DNA from: Clostridia bacterium
Lineage (GTDB): Bacteria > Bacillota_A > Clostridia > UBA1212 > UBA1255
Reading direction: 5' to 3'
DNA length: 13,044 nucleotides
Assembly: GCA_017522515.1 (NCBI GenBank)
Contig: JAFWZH010000004.1
Location: 1 to 13,044, forward strand
A model generated the notes under the pieces. It was not told the DNA's origin. It saw only the letters and a program-made list of their open reading frames with translations, and made no database searches. A program made the position numbers and the translations under genes. Below are positions 1 to 7,546 of this stretch, in pieces; the stretch's first letter is position 1, and every line of letters starts with the position of its first letter.

Positions 1-1
1 T

Positions 2-232
2 GACTATGAAAATCCTGACTACAAAGGCAATCCCACATATAAGCCACGCAAACCTAAAACCTTTGAAGAATTAGCCTTCGACCACAGAGTTTCATCCCCC
101 GCAACAGCAGATTCAAACTACAGAAAAGCACTTAACAAGATGAAGAAAAAGCTGCTTGAAACAGGCTATGATTTTAAAGAAAAGGAGCTGAAACTATGCC
201 CGACCTTAATGACTTTTACGCATTCAAAATGA
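2..232 (+). CDS. 3' end of an unrecognised protein (partial)
   Basis: An open frame enters from the left edge and gives 76 residues before TGA. The visible part is lysine-rich and hydrophilic: a proline/lysine segment (KPRKPKTFEEL, about residues 15-25) is followed by a predicted amphipathic helix with the run KALNKMKKKLL. I see no catalytic motif, signal peptide or membrane segment and do not recognise the family. It is read in a different frame from the next gene and overlaps it by 37 nt. The ribosome binding site of that gene (AAAGGAG) lies inside this frame, so the two are probably cotranscribed and translationally coupled. The last dozen codons, overlapping the next gene, may be poorly constrained. 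Confidence 0.6.
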   Translation, partial: DYENPDYKGNPTYKPRKPKTFEELAFDHRVSSPATADSNYRKALNKMKKKLLETGYDFKEKELKLCPTLMTFTHSK

Positions 233-363
233 CATCTTCCAGCAGTGGTTCAGGTGGAGGCAGAAATAACAATTCAGGTGGTGGAACAGGTTGTTCATCC
301 GTGTTGATTGCATTGGCTGTTATTGGTTGGGTGTTGTGGTTGATTGTAAAGCTTTTGTCCTGA
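196..363 (+). CDS. 55-aa Gly/Ser-rich small membrane protein
   Basis: This small gene has a good ribosome binding site (AAAGGAG at 181-187, 8 nt before ATG). The product has three parts: an N-terminal MPDLNDFYAFK segment, a flexible Gly/Ser/Asn linker (about residues 13-35) and one hydrophobic helix (about 36-54) with two tryptophans and a terminal lysine, consistent with a single-pass membrane protein. There is no cleavable signal peptide because the hydrophobic stretch is C-terminal, so tail anchoring is the likely topology. It overlaps the preceding frame by 37 nt and ends directly at a strong terminator, making it the last gene of the upstream operon. Function is unknown; no enzymatic motif is present. 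Confidence 0.72.
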   Translation: MPDLNDFYAFKMTSSSSGSGGGRNNNSGGGTGCSSVLIALAVIGWVLWLIVKLLS

Positions 364-400
364 AATCCTTGTAAATATTTACAAGGATTTTAGTTGTTTA
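363..400 (+). terminator. Intrinsic terminator after the small membrane protein gene
   Basis: A perfect 28-nt palindrome (AAATCCTTGTAAAT at 363-376 and its reverse complement at 377-390) starts at the last base of the stop codon and is followed by a T-rich tail (TTAGTTGTTTA). It separates the upstream operon from the defence operon. The A-rich 5' flank is too short to make a good terminator in the opposite direction. Confidence 0.72.
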
Positions 401-482
401 TTGTGCTTTTCGACAAAATTTGATTTTTAAGCGTTACGTTTTGTTATTTTTGTCATCTATATATAAGAGAGAACAATAAAAA

Positions 483-511
483 TGCTGAAATCTCCATATT
501 TTTGCTGAAAT
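483..511 (+). repeat. Direct repeat TGCTGAAAT upstream of the operon promoter
   Basis: TGCTGAAAT occurs at 483-491 and again at 503-511. The copies are 20 bp apart, about two helical turns, and lie immediately upstream of the proposed -35 box. This phasing would suit an activator or a dimeric regulator, but a chance repeat in AT-rich DNA is possible. Confidence 0.35.
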
Positions 512-514
512 ATA

Positions 515-543
515 TTGAGAAAAATCTTTAGTTATGATATACT
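515..543 (+). promoter_or_regulatory. Sigma-A-type promoter of the restriction-modification operon
   Basis: TTGAGA (515-520) and TATACT (538-543) are separated by exactly 17 nt, about 48 nt ahead of the HTH gene. TACTA/TAGTA half-sites lie at and below the -10 box (540-544, 553-557 in inverse orientation, 564-568). They are candidate operator elements for the HTH protein encoded immediately downstream, which would give autoregulation. The operator assignment is inference. Confidence 0.6.
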
Positions 544-590
544 AATTTATTATAGTAAAGTCATACTAACTATTTTAAACGAGGTGTAAC

Positions 591-800
591 ATGGCTGCAA
601 GTTATAAGAAGTTATTTAAACTGCTAATCGACCGTGACATGAAGAAAAAAGAACTCGCTGAAAAAGCAGGCATCAGCATTGCCACCATTACAAAAATGGG
701 CAAAGACGGTGCTGTTGTTTCAAGCGATGTCCTTGTAAAGATATGTACCGCTCTTGATTGTACTATGGATGATATAGTTGAAATCATTTCAGAAAAATAA
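591..800 (+). CDS. Small Cro/C1-type HTH regulator of the R-M operon
   Basis: A 69-residue protein consisting almost entirely of a Cro/C1 (XRE, HTH_26-like) DNA-binding domain. The first residues form helix 1. The helix-turn-helix is about residues 18-42, with KKKELAEKAGIS as the positioning helix and IATITKMGKDG as the recognition region. The end, LVKICTALDCTMDDIVEII, is the typical closing helix pair of this family. The start is fixed by GAGGTG at 581-586. It is the first gene of a five-gene operon, 40 nt before the methylase gene. Small regulators of this kind commonly control restriction-modification genes and delay restriction relative to modification. Control of its own promoter is inferred from the half-sites at 540-568. 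No ligand-binding domain is present. Confidence 0.85.
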   Translation: MAASYKKLFKLLIDRDMKKKELAEKAGISIATITKMGKDGAVVSSDVLVKICTALDCTMDDIVEIISEK

Positions 801-840
801 TGACTTTTAATCACATTGAGAAATATTATGGAGGCTTTTT

Positions 841-3117
841 ATGAGCACATTAGAAATTAAAAGAGATAACGGAAAAATCTTTTGCCCATTAACTGATTCT
901 TGGCATATTGAAACCCCTGAGGAAAAAGTGCGCCAAGAATATATAAAGCTCCTTGTAGAGGAGTATGGCTATTCTCTTGACCAAATGGCACAAGAAATCA
1001 AAGTCAATAACTCTCAGCGTGGTCAAGGCAAGGCACGTGCAGATATTGTTATCTGGAAATCCAAAAAAGATAAACTTGAAAGCAAAGCCGCTTTTATTGT
1101 TGTTGAATGTAAAGCAGAAAATGTTCGTATTCGTGAAGAAGATTATTATCAGGGATACAACTATGCTTCTTGGGCTGGTGCAAGTTTCTTTGTAACCACT
1201 AATGAAAAAGAAACAAAATACTTTAATGTGGACAAAGACTATCTTCCTAAAGAATTAGTGGAAGTTGTTGCTATTCCTACAGCTGAAGAAGCATTGAACG
1301 ATAAAAAAGTAAAAGATATTCTTTCTAAAACCAAAACATTTACTAGAGATGATTTCACCAAGATTCTCCGTACTTGTCATAACATTATTCGTAATAACGA
1401 TAAGCTTTCTCCTGAAGCTGCATTTGATGAGATTAGTAAAATTTTATTCATGAAAATAAAATACGAGCGTGAGCAACGTGGTGCAAAAGTATTTACCAAG
1501 AACGAGTTCGTAGAAAAAGAAAAGTGGTTTGAAAAAGAAATTCGTCCCAGTCTGAAAGGAACTCCCAAAGATCTTCCTTATATGCAGTTCTTATTTTACA
1601 ACACCAAGGAAGAATTTAAGGATGACCAGCTTTTTGAAGAAAATGAAATTATTAAAATCAGACAGAACAGTTTTGAACAAATTCTTGAAAAACTTGAAAC
1701 CTATAACCTTTCCGATACACAAGATGATGTTAAAGGTATCGCCTTTGAACAGTTTTTGGGTACTACATTCCGTGGCGAATTAGGACAGTACTTTACACCT
1801 CGCACTATCGTTGATTTTATGACACACATTCTCGATCCCAAAGAGAATGAAACTGTATGCGATCCTACTTGTGGTAGTGGCGGTTTCTTAATTAAAGCAT
1901 TTGAGTACATGCGTGAAAAAATTGAGGAAGACGTGAAGAAAGCTAAAGCCGAATTACGTTCTGTTATTGAAGGAGAGAACTACGATTCACTGTCCGAAAA
2001 AGAACAGGTAATTATCAACGAACGCATTGAATCTATGCAATCCACACTTAACAAAGAACTGGATACCCAAGTAGAGGGTAGCCGTATGTATAATCTGTCC
2101 CGTAATTGTATTTACGGAACTGATGCTAACCCTCGTATGGCAAGAACATCAAAAATGAATATGATTATGCACGGCGATGGACACGGTGGCGTTCATCATC
2201 ACGATGGCTTGCTGAATGTTAACGGTATTTTTGAAGAGCGTTTCGATGTTATCTTAACAAATCCTCCTTTTGGTGCGAGAATTGATAAATCTCAAAAAAT
2301 TACCGAAGCAGATAAATTCACCGATGAAGCGTTGATCGCAAAATACAAGGCTAAATATGGTGAAGCCTATGAAAATGCACTTAAGCAGGTCAACGACAAT
2401 ATCGGCAAATCCTTACTTTCTCTCTACGATGTTGGTTCAATGTCCGGACTTACTGAAGTGCTTTTTATGGAACGTTGCCTCAGACTGCTTAAAAAAGGTG
2501 GCCGTATGGGTATGGTTTTGCCCGAAGGTGTTCTTAATACCTCCAACCTTCAGAAAATTCGTGAATACTTTGAAGGTAAGGCTAAAATTATCTTGATCTG
2601 TTCCATTCCCCAAGATGTATTTATCGCTGCCGGTGCTACAGTAAAACCCAGCCTTGTTTTCTTCAAGCGTTTCACCGAAGAAGAAGAACTTCAGTACTTA
2701 AGTGCAAAAACGAAGGCAGAAAAAGAAATTAGACAGAAGTACATCGGACAAATTAAAGCTTTGCAAGATAAGATTGCAACCGAAAAAGCTAAAAAGCTTA
2801 AAGTTAAGGCACTCATTATTGCAGCAGAAAAAGAACTAAGAGATATCGAAAAGGCTATCATCGAAGAAGCAAAACCGCTTACCAAAGAATACTTCGATTA
2901 CGAAATTCCTATTGCTATGATTGAAGATGCCGGTATCACGACTACAGGCGCTGTTTCCGGTGGCAACCAGTTGCCCACATTGCAAGAGGAGTACAAAGCA
3001 TATAGAACCACAAATGAGCTATGGAAAGAATCCAATAGCTTTGTTTCCTATACCATAAATGCGGATGGCAAAATTTTACGTAAGAGTGATGGTAAGGAGG
3101 TAGAATTAAAATGGTAA
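841..3117 (+). CDS. hsdM: N6-adenine DNA methyltransferase (HsdM type) fused to an N-terminal HsdR_N-like nuclease domain
   Basis: The 758-residue chain transfers methyl groups from S-adenosylmethionine to adenine, with the target chosen by the HsdS protein encoded next. The first ~130 residues look like the HsdR_N/PD-(D/E)XK fold: a helix with E33, then D68 (ADIVIW), then E89-C90-K91 (VVECKAE), so the D...ExK core is intact. The methylase follows with motif X GQYFTPR (315-321), SAM-binding motif I DPTCGSGGF (341-349), a GTDANP segment and catalytic NPPF (474-477), in gamma-class order. Residues ~613-680 form a charged coiled coil, probably the HsdS contact. It is longer than plain HsdM (about 500 aa) because of the nuclease fusion. 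GGAGG at 830-834 supports the start. The architecture matches BcgI-type A subunits; whether the nuclease cuts is not known from sequence. Confidence 0.9.
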   Translation: MSTLEIKRDNGKIFCPLTDSWHIETPEEKVRQEYIKLLVEEYGYSLDQMAQEIKVNNSQRGQGKARADIVIWKSKKDKLESKAAFIVVECKAENVRIREEDYYQGYNYASWAGASFFVTTNEKETKYFNVDKDYLPKELVEVVAIPTAEEALNDKKVKDILSKTKTFTRDDFTKILRTCHNIIRNNDKLSPEAAFDEISKILFMKIKYEREQRGAKVFTKNEFVEKEKWFEKEIRPSLKGTPKDLPYMQFLFYNTKEEFKDDQLFEENEIIKIRQNSFEQILEKLETYNLSDTQDDVKGIAFEQFLGTTFRGELGQYFTPRTIVDFMTHILDPKENETVCDPTCGSGGFLIKAFEYMREKIEEDVKKAKAELRSVIEGENYDSLSEKEQVIINERIESMQSTLNKELDTQVEGSRMYNLSRNCIYGTDANPRMARTSKMNMIMHGDGHGGVHHHDGLLNVNGIFEERFDVILTNPPFGARIDKSQKITEADKFTDEALIAKYKAKYGEAYENALKQVNDNIGKSLLSLYDVGSMSGLTEVLFMERCLRLLKKGGRMGMVLPEGVLNTSNLQKIREYFEGKAKIILICSIPQDVFIAAGATVKPSLVFFKRFTEEEELQYLSAKTKAEKEIRQKYIGQIKALQDKIATEKAKKLKVKALIIAAEKELRDIEKAIIEEAKPLTKEYFDYEIPIAMIEDAGITTTGAVSGGNQLPTLQEEYKAYRTTNELWKESNSFVSYTINADGKILRKSDGKEVELKW

Positions 3118-4484
3118 GCGATAACTTGTTAAAAGTTGTTCATTTTAGTGAAACCGAACGATGGAATGTGAAATATTTCTTTTCTACCGCTATTAGTTCA
3201 AAGTTTCCTATTAGTAGTATAGGAAAACATACTATTCACATCAATAAAAAAACCAAGCTGTCCAATTATCCCGAAAAAACTTTTGGTATATTAGGAATCT
3301 CTAACGAAGTTGGAATGTTTGATGCTTATTCAGAATTGGGAAAAAACATAAATCAACCATATATACATGTCGAAAATGGATGTTTAGCGTACAATCCATA
3401 TCGAATAAATGTTGGTTCTGTTGGGTTAAAAAACGATAAATTGTTAAATGAATATATAAGCCCTGCTTATGTTGTTTTTAAATGCAAAGAGACAATTTTG
3501 CCAGAATACTTATTTATTATTTTGAAAAGCCCTATATTGAACACTCTAATTAGAGAAAATACCACAGGATCTGTTCGGCAAACTTTGTCGTATGAAAATT
3601 TAGCAAAAATCAAAATACCGGTGCCAGATTCGCTAAAAGAACAAAAAGAAATTGTCGACAAATACAAAAAAATAATTGGCGATTCTCAGAATGCAAAAAA
3701 GCGGGCCAAAGATTTAGAAAAGTCAATCGAGGATTATCTGTTTAAATTGTTAGAAATTATCCCAATAAAAAACAATTCTAAACACGACACTATTCTTGGT
3801 AGTACAAACTATAAAAATCTGTTTGGTTGGGGAGCGCAAATTAATTTAAACCCATTAAAGCCGCAAGAGATCTTCAAATCCAAAAAATTCACGAATATTC
3901 CTTTAGAGAATTTTTGCGAAATAAACCCTAAAACGACATATCCTTTAGATGTTGATAACGTTTCTTTTGTACCTATGGAAAGTGTTTCTGAAATATATGG
4001 AGAAATCACAAATAATAATGTGGGTAAAGCGTTAAATTCAAAAGGATTCACTCGCTTTATGGAAGATGATGTGTTGTGGGCTAAAATAACACCGTGCATG
4101 CAAAATGGTAAATGTGTTGTTGCAAAGCACTTAAAGAATGGGTTTGGTTTTGGGTCAACTGAATTTCATGTTTTAAGACCAAAAAACGGTACTCTTCCTG
4201 AATATATTTATTGTTTTTTTAGAACAAATATTTTGCGCAAAGCGGCGATAATGTATTTTACTGGTTCGGCAGGGCAACAACGAGTTGGAGCGAACTTTTT
4301 AGAGGCATTAACTATTCCAAATATTCCCGTTCATTCCGATGATAAAAGCGCTGTTACTCAAGAGAGGATAGTTTCTGATGTATTTAAAATGAAACATACC
4401 ATTAAATCTTTGTATGCACAGTCGGAAGCTTTGCGAAAAAAAGCAGATGATGATTTCACGAATTCTGTTTTTTGCAACAAATAA
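3111..4484 (+). CDS. hsdS: Restriction-modification specificity subunit (HsdS)
   Basis: A 457-residue DNA-recognition subunit with two target-recognition domains. TRD1 spans about residues 1-170 and ends in LAKIKIPVP. A helical conserved spacer (~175-215, KEQKEIVDKYKKI) follows, then TRD2 (~240-405, containing DVLWAKITPCMQNGK and ending LEALTIPNIPV), then a second helical region (~410-455). The symmetrical TRD-helix-TRD-helix layout is that of HsdS/Methylase_S proteins reading a bipartite site. The gene overlaps hsdM by 7 nt (ATGGTAA) and has AAGGAGG at 3094-3100, indicating coupled expression. Base composition is more AT-rich than hsdM. The DNA target cannot be read from sequence. Confidence 0.9.
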   Translation: MVSDNLLKVVHFSETERWNVKYFFSTAISSKFPISSIGKHTIHINKKTKLSNYPEKTFGILGISNEVGMFDAYSELGKNINQPYIHVENGCLAYNPYRINVGSVGLKNDKLLNEYISPAYVVFKCKETILPEYLFIILKSPILNTLIRENTTGSVRQTLSYENLAKIKIPVPDSLKEQKEIVDKYKKIIGDSQNAKKRAKDLEKSIEDYLFKLLEIIPIKNNSKHDTILGSTNYKNLFGWGAQINLNPLKPQEIFKSKKFTNIPLENFCEINPKTTYPLDVDNVSFVPMESVSEIYGEITNNNVGKALNSKGFTRFMEDDVLWAKITPCMQNGKCVVAKHLKNGFGFGSTEFHVLRPKNGTLPEYIYCFFRTNILRKAAIMYFTGSAGQQRVGANFLEALTIPNIPVHSDDKSAVTQERIVSDVFKMKHTIKSLYAQSEALRKKADDDFTNSVFCNK

Positions 4485-4501
4485 TTTTAGGAGCCATACT
4501 T

Positions 4502-6295
4502 ATGAAATTGCTCAAGTTAGAAATAAGAGGATATAAAAATTTGCAAGATGTTAAAATAGACTTCTCAAAATCTAATGGGATGACTCTTGTAGTCGGAACA
4601 AATGGGTCTGGGAAAAGCAATCTACTTGAGGTTTTAAGTGCCATTTTTTCTGCGCTTTATAACAAGGAAAAAAATGTTAACCCTGAGTTTGATTTTGAGC
4701 TTGAATATGTTATTGATAATCCTCCATCATCAATCGAAGGACAACAAATAAATGGTTCAAGAACAAAAGTAAAGATTAATAACTACTCTGGCAATATCGA
4801 TATGCACTTTTGTTGTCTTGAATCAGACGCTAATTTTTACAAAGTCAGCCCAGAAAACTATAAAGGATTGCTTCCAGACCATCTGATTGCGATATATAGC
4901 GGAGAGGAAAAGCGTTTATGGGAAAATTACTATTTCCAATCTTATGATAATTATAATAAACAATATATGGAAGGAAAAGTTGCTTTCCAACAACATAACA
5001 TGGTGTATTTAAATCATTACTATTGGAATCTTATTGCAAGCATTCTTTTGATTCACGAGATAGATGATTACAGAGACTTTGTAACCGACAAAATAGGCAT
5101 TAATGGCGAAGTTTTTATACATTGTGAATTTGATGTAAACAAATTAAAAAGAAACAAAAATGAGAGAGCAAAACAAATATTGCAAATAATAAATCCCCAT
5201 GCCAAGGAAACTGTGGATATTAGTCTTGAAACATATAAATTAGTAAAAAATTACTGTGGTTATGAAGCAGATATGTTTTTTAACATGCTTGTTCTTACTC
5301 TTTATAAAGATTATAAAATCATAACTAATTTAACACTTAAGTGTAATAACTCCATTGATATTAGAAATCTTTCAGAAGGCGAAAAGAAACTTTTATTGGT
5401 ATATGGTGCTATTAATTTGCTGTCGGGCGAAAACCTTTATTTATTGGATGAACCAGATGCTCATTTGCACGAAGGAAGAAAAAGAGAAATGTTTGATTTA
5501 CTTCAACAAGATATAAATAATCATTTTGTTGTATCTAGCCATTCTCCAACTCTTACGAAATTGTTTGATTACGAGCATGTGATTTTACTTGAAAAGTCTA
5601 ATGGTGGGTGTAATATATGCTATGGCGATGTAGCTAATACGATATCAAAATTAACTGATGGACAATGGGATTACATAAATCATACAATTTTTTTGGATAC
5701 ATCTCGACCTCTTCTTGTTGTAGAAGGAAGCGGTGATGCAGAATATATTCGAAAGGCTGTTGAAGTTTTTTCTGCAATAGATGCGAAGTACGATATGCTG
5801 AAAAATATAGATATATTGCATTGCGGAGGTGCTCAAAATATGCTTGGTTTTGTAAACGAGTTAAAACATTGCATTCCGCAAAACAAAAGAATCATTATTC
5901 TTTTTGATAGAGATGAAGCTGGTGGTTCAGGTTTAAATAGTATAATTCGCAAAAATAAAAACAGCAAGAAAGGTAAACAAAATTCAGATAATAAAACATA
6001 TCATAAAAACGGAATGTATTGTCTAAAGTTACCTAGAACCGATAACGAAACAGATTCTGATTTTTTAATAGAAGATTACTTTAAAAAAGATTATAAAAAG
6101 TCAATAGCTCAAACATTTTTAGATAATGTCGATGGTACTTTTAACGCCTTGCCAAGTAACTTAAAACAATCGGTAAAAAATGAATTGTACAAAGAATTAC
6201 CCAATTATAGTTCTGATGATATGGAAGGATTTAAAGTTTTACTAGATAAACTTTATTCGATTGTAAGCGGTGAAGAAACATTAGAGGAGTTTTAA
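4502..6295 (+). CDS. OLD-family ATPase-TOPRIM nuclease (GajA-like)
   Basis: A 597-residue protein in two parts. The N-terminal ABC/SMC-like ATPase has LEIRGYKNL at the start, Walker A GTNGSGKS (32-39), signature LSEGEK (290-295), Walker B LLDEPDAH with D316-E317, and the switch histidine H347 in SSHSPT. The C-terminal TOPRIM domain has VVEG with E408 and the DxD metal site D469/D471 (LFDRDEAG). This is the OLD (overcoming lysogenization defect) architecture, whose members nick or cut DNA. Length is close to GajA (about 580 aa). ATG 4502 is chosen over an in-frame ATG at 4472 because AGGAG (4489-4493) sits 8 nt upstream; the longer form would overlap hsdS. It lies 17 nt after hsdS and 2 nt before the next gene, so it is part of the R-M operon. 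The coding DNA is notably AT-rich. Confidence 0.88.
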   Translation: MKLLKLEIRGYKNLQDVKIDFSKSNGMTLVVGTNGSGKSNLLEVLSAIFSALYNKEKNVNPEFDFELEYVIDNPPSSIEGQQINGSRTKVKINNYSGNIDMHFCCLESDANFYKVSPENYKGLLPDHLIAIYSGEEKRLWENYYFQSYDNYNKQYMEGKVAFQQHNMVYLNHYYWNLIASILLIHEIDDYRDFVTDKIGINGEVFIHCEFDVNKLKRNKNERAKQILQIINPHAKETVDISLETYKLVKNYCGYEADMFFNMLVLTLYKDYKIITNLTLKCNNSIDIRNLSEGEKKLLLVYGAINLLSGENLYLLDEPDAHLHEGRKREMFDLLQQDINNHFVVSSHSPTLTKLFDYEHVILLEKSNGGCNICYGDVANTISKLTDGQWDYINHTIFLDTSRPLLVVEGSGDAEYIRKAVEVFSAIDAKYDMLKNIDILHCGGAQNMLGFVNELKHCIPQNKRIIILFDRDEAGGSGLNSIIRKNKNSKKGKQNSDNKTYHKNGMYCLKLPRTDNETDSDFLIEDYFKKDYKKSIAQTFLDNVDGTFNALPSNLKQSVKNELYKELPNYSSDDMEGFKVLLDKLYSIVSGEETLEEF

Positions 6296-6297
6296 CG

Positions 6298-7377
6298 ATG
6301 AATGTAATAAAATTAAATACCGCAATAACTGAATTTACAAATAAAAAGAAATCTAATGCGGCATATTACGAAGAAAATTGGGCTGAACGCAAAGAACGTA
6401 AAGAATACTACCAATCTTTCACCAAGGACAAGCTTATTGCAATGACTGAAGAAGAGTTCTTAGAGTATATCAGTAAGCTTTGGTCTATGCTTATTTGGGG
6501 CAATAAAAAATATGTTGTTGACAAGTTGATTGCCGACAATGGATTTGCCACACTTAAAAAGCAGTTGGCTGAGTTATTGTACGGAACAAGTTCTATTGAA
6601 AAGCGTTGGGATTTATTCCTGAAATCTATTAAAGGAATGGGACCTGCAACCATTAGTGAGTTGCTTACATATGCTAATCCGCATGAGTACGTAATTTTCA
6701 ATAAGACTACAATCCTTTGCTATAGCTATCTTGACATCCCTGATATGCCGAAATATAACTATCAATACACCGGAAAGAAGTATGCAGAAGTTTGTGCAAT
6801 CGCAAAAGATATCGCCGCAGAGTTGAAAAAAGCCGGTGCAGATGATTATGACCTTTTGGCAGTAGATTACTTCATGTGGGATGAAATTCTCCCCTTTGCT
6901 GAAAAGAAAACTTCAGAGATTCCTGTTATCACCGAAGTTAAGAAACCTGTTACCGTTAAGGATTCCAAATCTCTCCACGATGAGATTAAGGAAAAGTTGG
7001 TTGCAATTGGTGAACTTCTCGGATTTGATAGCCGTTCAGAAGTTAAGATTACCACTGGTGCAGTTGTAGATGCTGTGTGGGAAGCTAAAATTGGTAATAT
7101 GGGTAAAGCAATCTATGTGTTTGAGGTGCAGTCTAAAGGATCTATTGATAGCCTTATTCTTAATCTCAAGAAAGCACAAAGCAACGCTGCTGTTCAGGCT
7201 GTTGTTGCAGTTGCCGATGAAGAACAACTTGCAAAGATAATTCGTGAAAGTACAGGTGTTATTGACGAAAAGTCTCTTCGTACATGGGACTCCGAAGATG
7301 TTTTAGCAGTCTATGATGCTCTTGTCAGAGCACACGAATCAATCAACAAACTTGCACTTGTACCAGAAAGTTTTTAA
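6298..7377 (+). CDS. HhH protein with C-terminal PD-(D/E)XK-like (E-x-Q) nuclease core
   Basis: A 359-residue protein with no assured name. The N-terminal half is helical and carries a helix-hairpin-helix-like DNA-backbone-binding element, KGMGPATISELL (from K112), followed by HEYVIFNK, as in HhH glycosylase-type folds. A Lys/Pro-rich linker (~205-220) leads to a C-terminal alpha/beta domain: helix HDEIKEKLVAIGELLGF, then VDAVW with D258, then FEVQSKG with E276-x-Q278 and K280, then a helix with regularly spaced hydrophobic residues. D...ExQ is a PD-(D/E)XK variant known from BglII; K280 two residues later could substitute for the usual lysine. GAGGAG overlapping the end of the ATPase gene gives the start; the intergenic gap is 2 nt. 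Its base composition is like hsdM and unlike the two genes between them. Nuclease activity is inferred. Confidence 0.68.
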   Translation: MNVIKLNTAITEFTNKKKSNAAYYEENWAERKERKEYYQSFTKDKLIAMTEEEFLEYISKLWSMLIWGNKKYVVDKLIADNGFATLKKQLAELLYGTSSIEKRWDLFLKSIKGMGPATISELLTYANPHEYVIFNKTTILCYSYLDIPDMPKYNYQYTGKKYAEVCAIAKDIAAELKKAGADDYDLLAVDYFMWDEILPFAEKKTSEIPVITEVKKPVTVKDSKSLHDEIKEKLVAIGELLGFDSRSEVKITTGAVVDAVWEAKIGNMGKAIYVFEVQSKGSIDSLILNLKKAQSNAAVQAVVAVADEEQLAKIIRESTGVIDEKSLRTWDSEDVLAVYDALVRAHESINKLALVPESF

Positions 7378-7546
7378 ACAGGCGCAAGGAATAATACAAA
7401 TTCTCGTTAAAGCTCTAATTTTGATGCACTTTTCCAAACGCGGAAAAAGGCCTTGACAAAAAGAATGCATAACTTCACAAGAAATTATCCATAAAAGCCA
7501 AAACTTTAGACGATTTGTAGCAATAAAATGGTAAAGGAGAAAATTT
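7378..7546 (+). promoter_or_regulatory. Intergenic spacer before the helicase gene, possible promoter
   Basis: This 169-nt gap ends the five-gene operon. It contains a consensus -35 hexamer TTGACA (7453-7458) but no convincing -10 box at 16-18 nt. It also contains an inverted repeat TTTTCC/GGAAAA around 7430-7446, lacking a following T tract. AAGGAGA (7534-7540) is the ribosome binding site of the helicase gene. The spacing suggests independent transcription of the helicase, but a promoter cannot be fixed by eye. Confidence 0.3.

Noticed and set aside
841..4484. Classical type I system (HsdR/HsdM/HsdS)
   Set aside because: No HsdR with DEAD-box translocase motifs is present in the window. 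The only helicase is UvrD/PcrA type, so a complete type I system cannot be claimed.
4472..4501. Upstream in-frame ATG of the OLD-family gene
   Set aside because: AGGAG at 4489-4493 is correctly spaced for ATG 4502, and the family N-terminus (LEIRGYKNL) follows that start directly.
7430..7446. TTTTCC/GGAAAA inverted repeat as a terminator of the five-gene operon
   Set aside because: The stem is only 6 bp and is not followed by a T tract on either strand.
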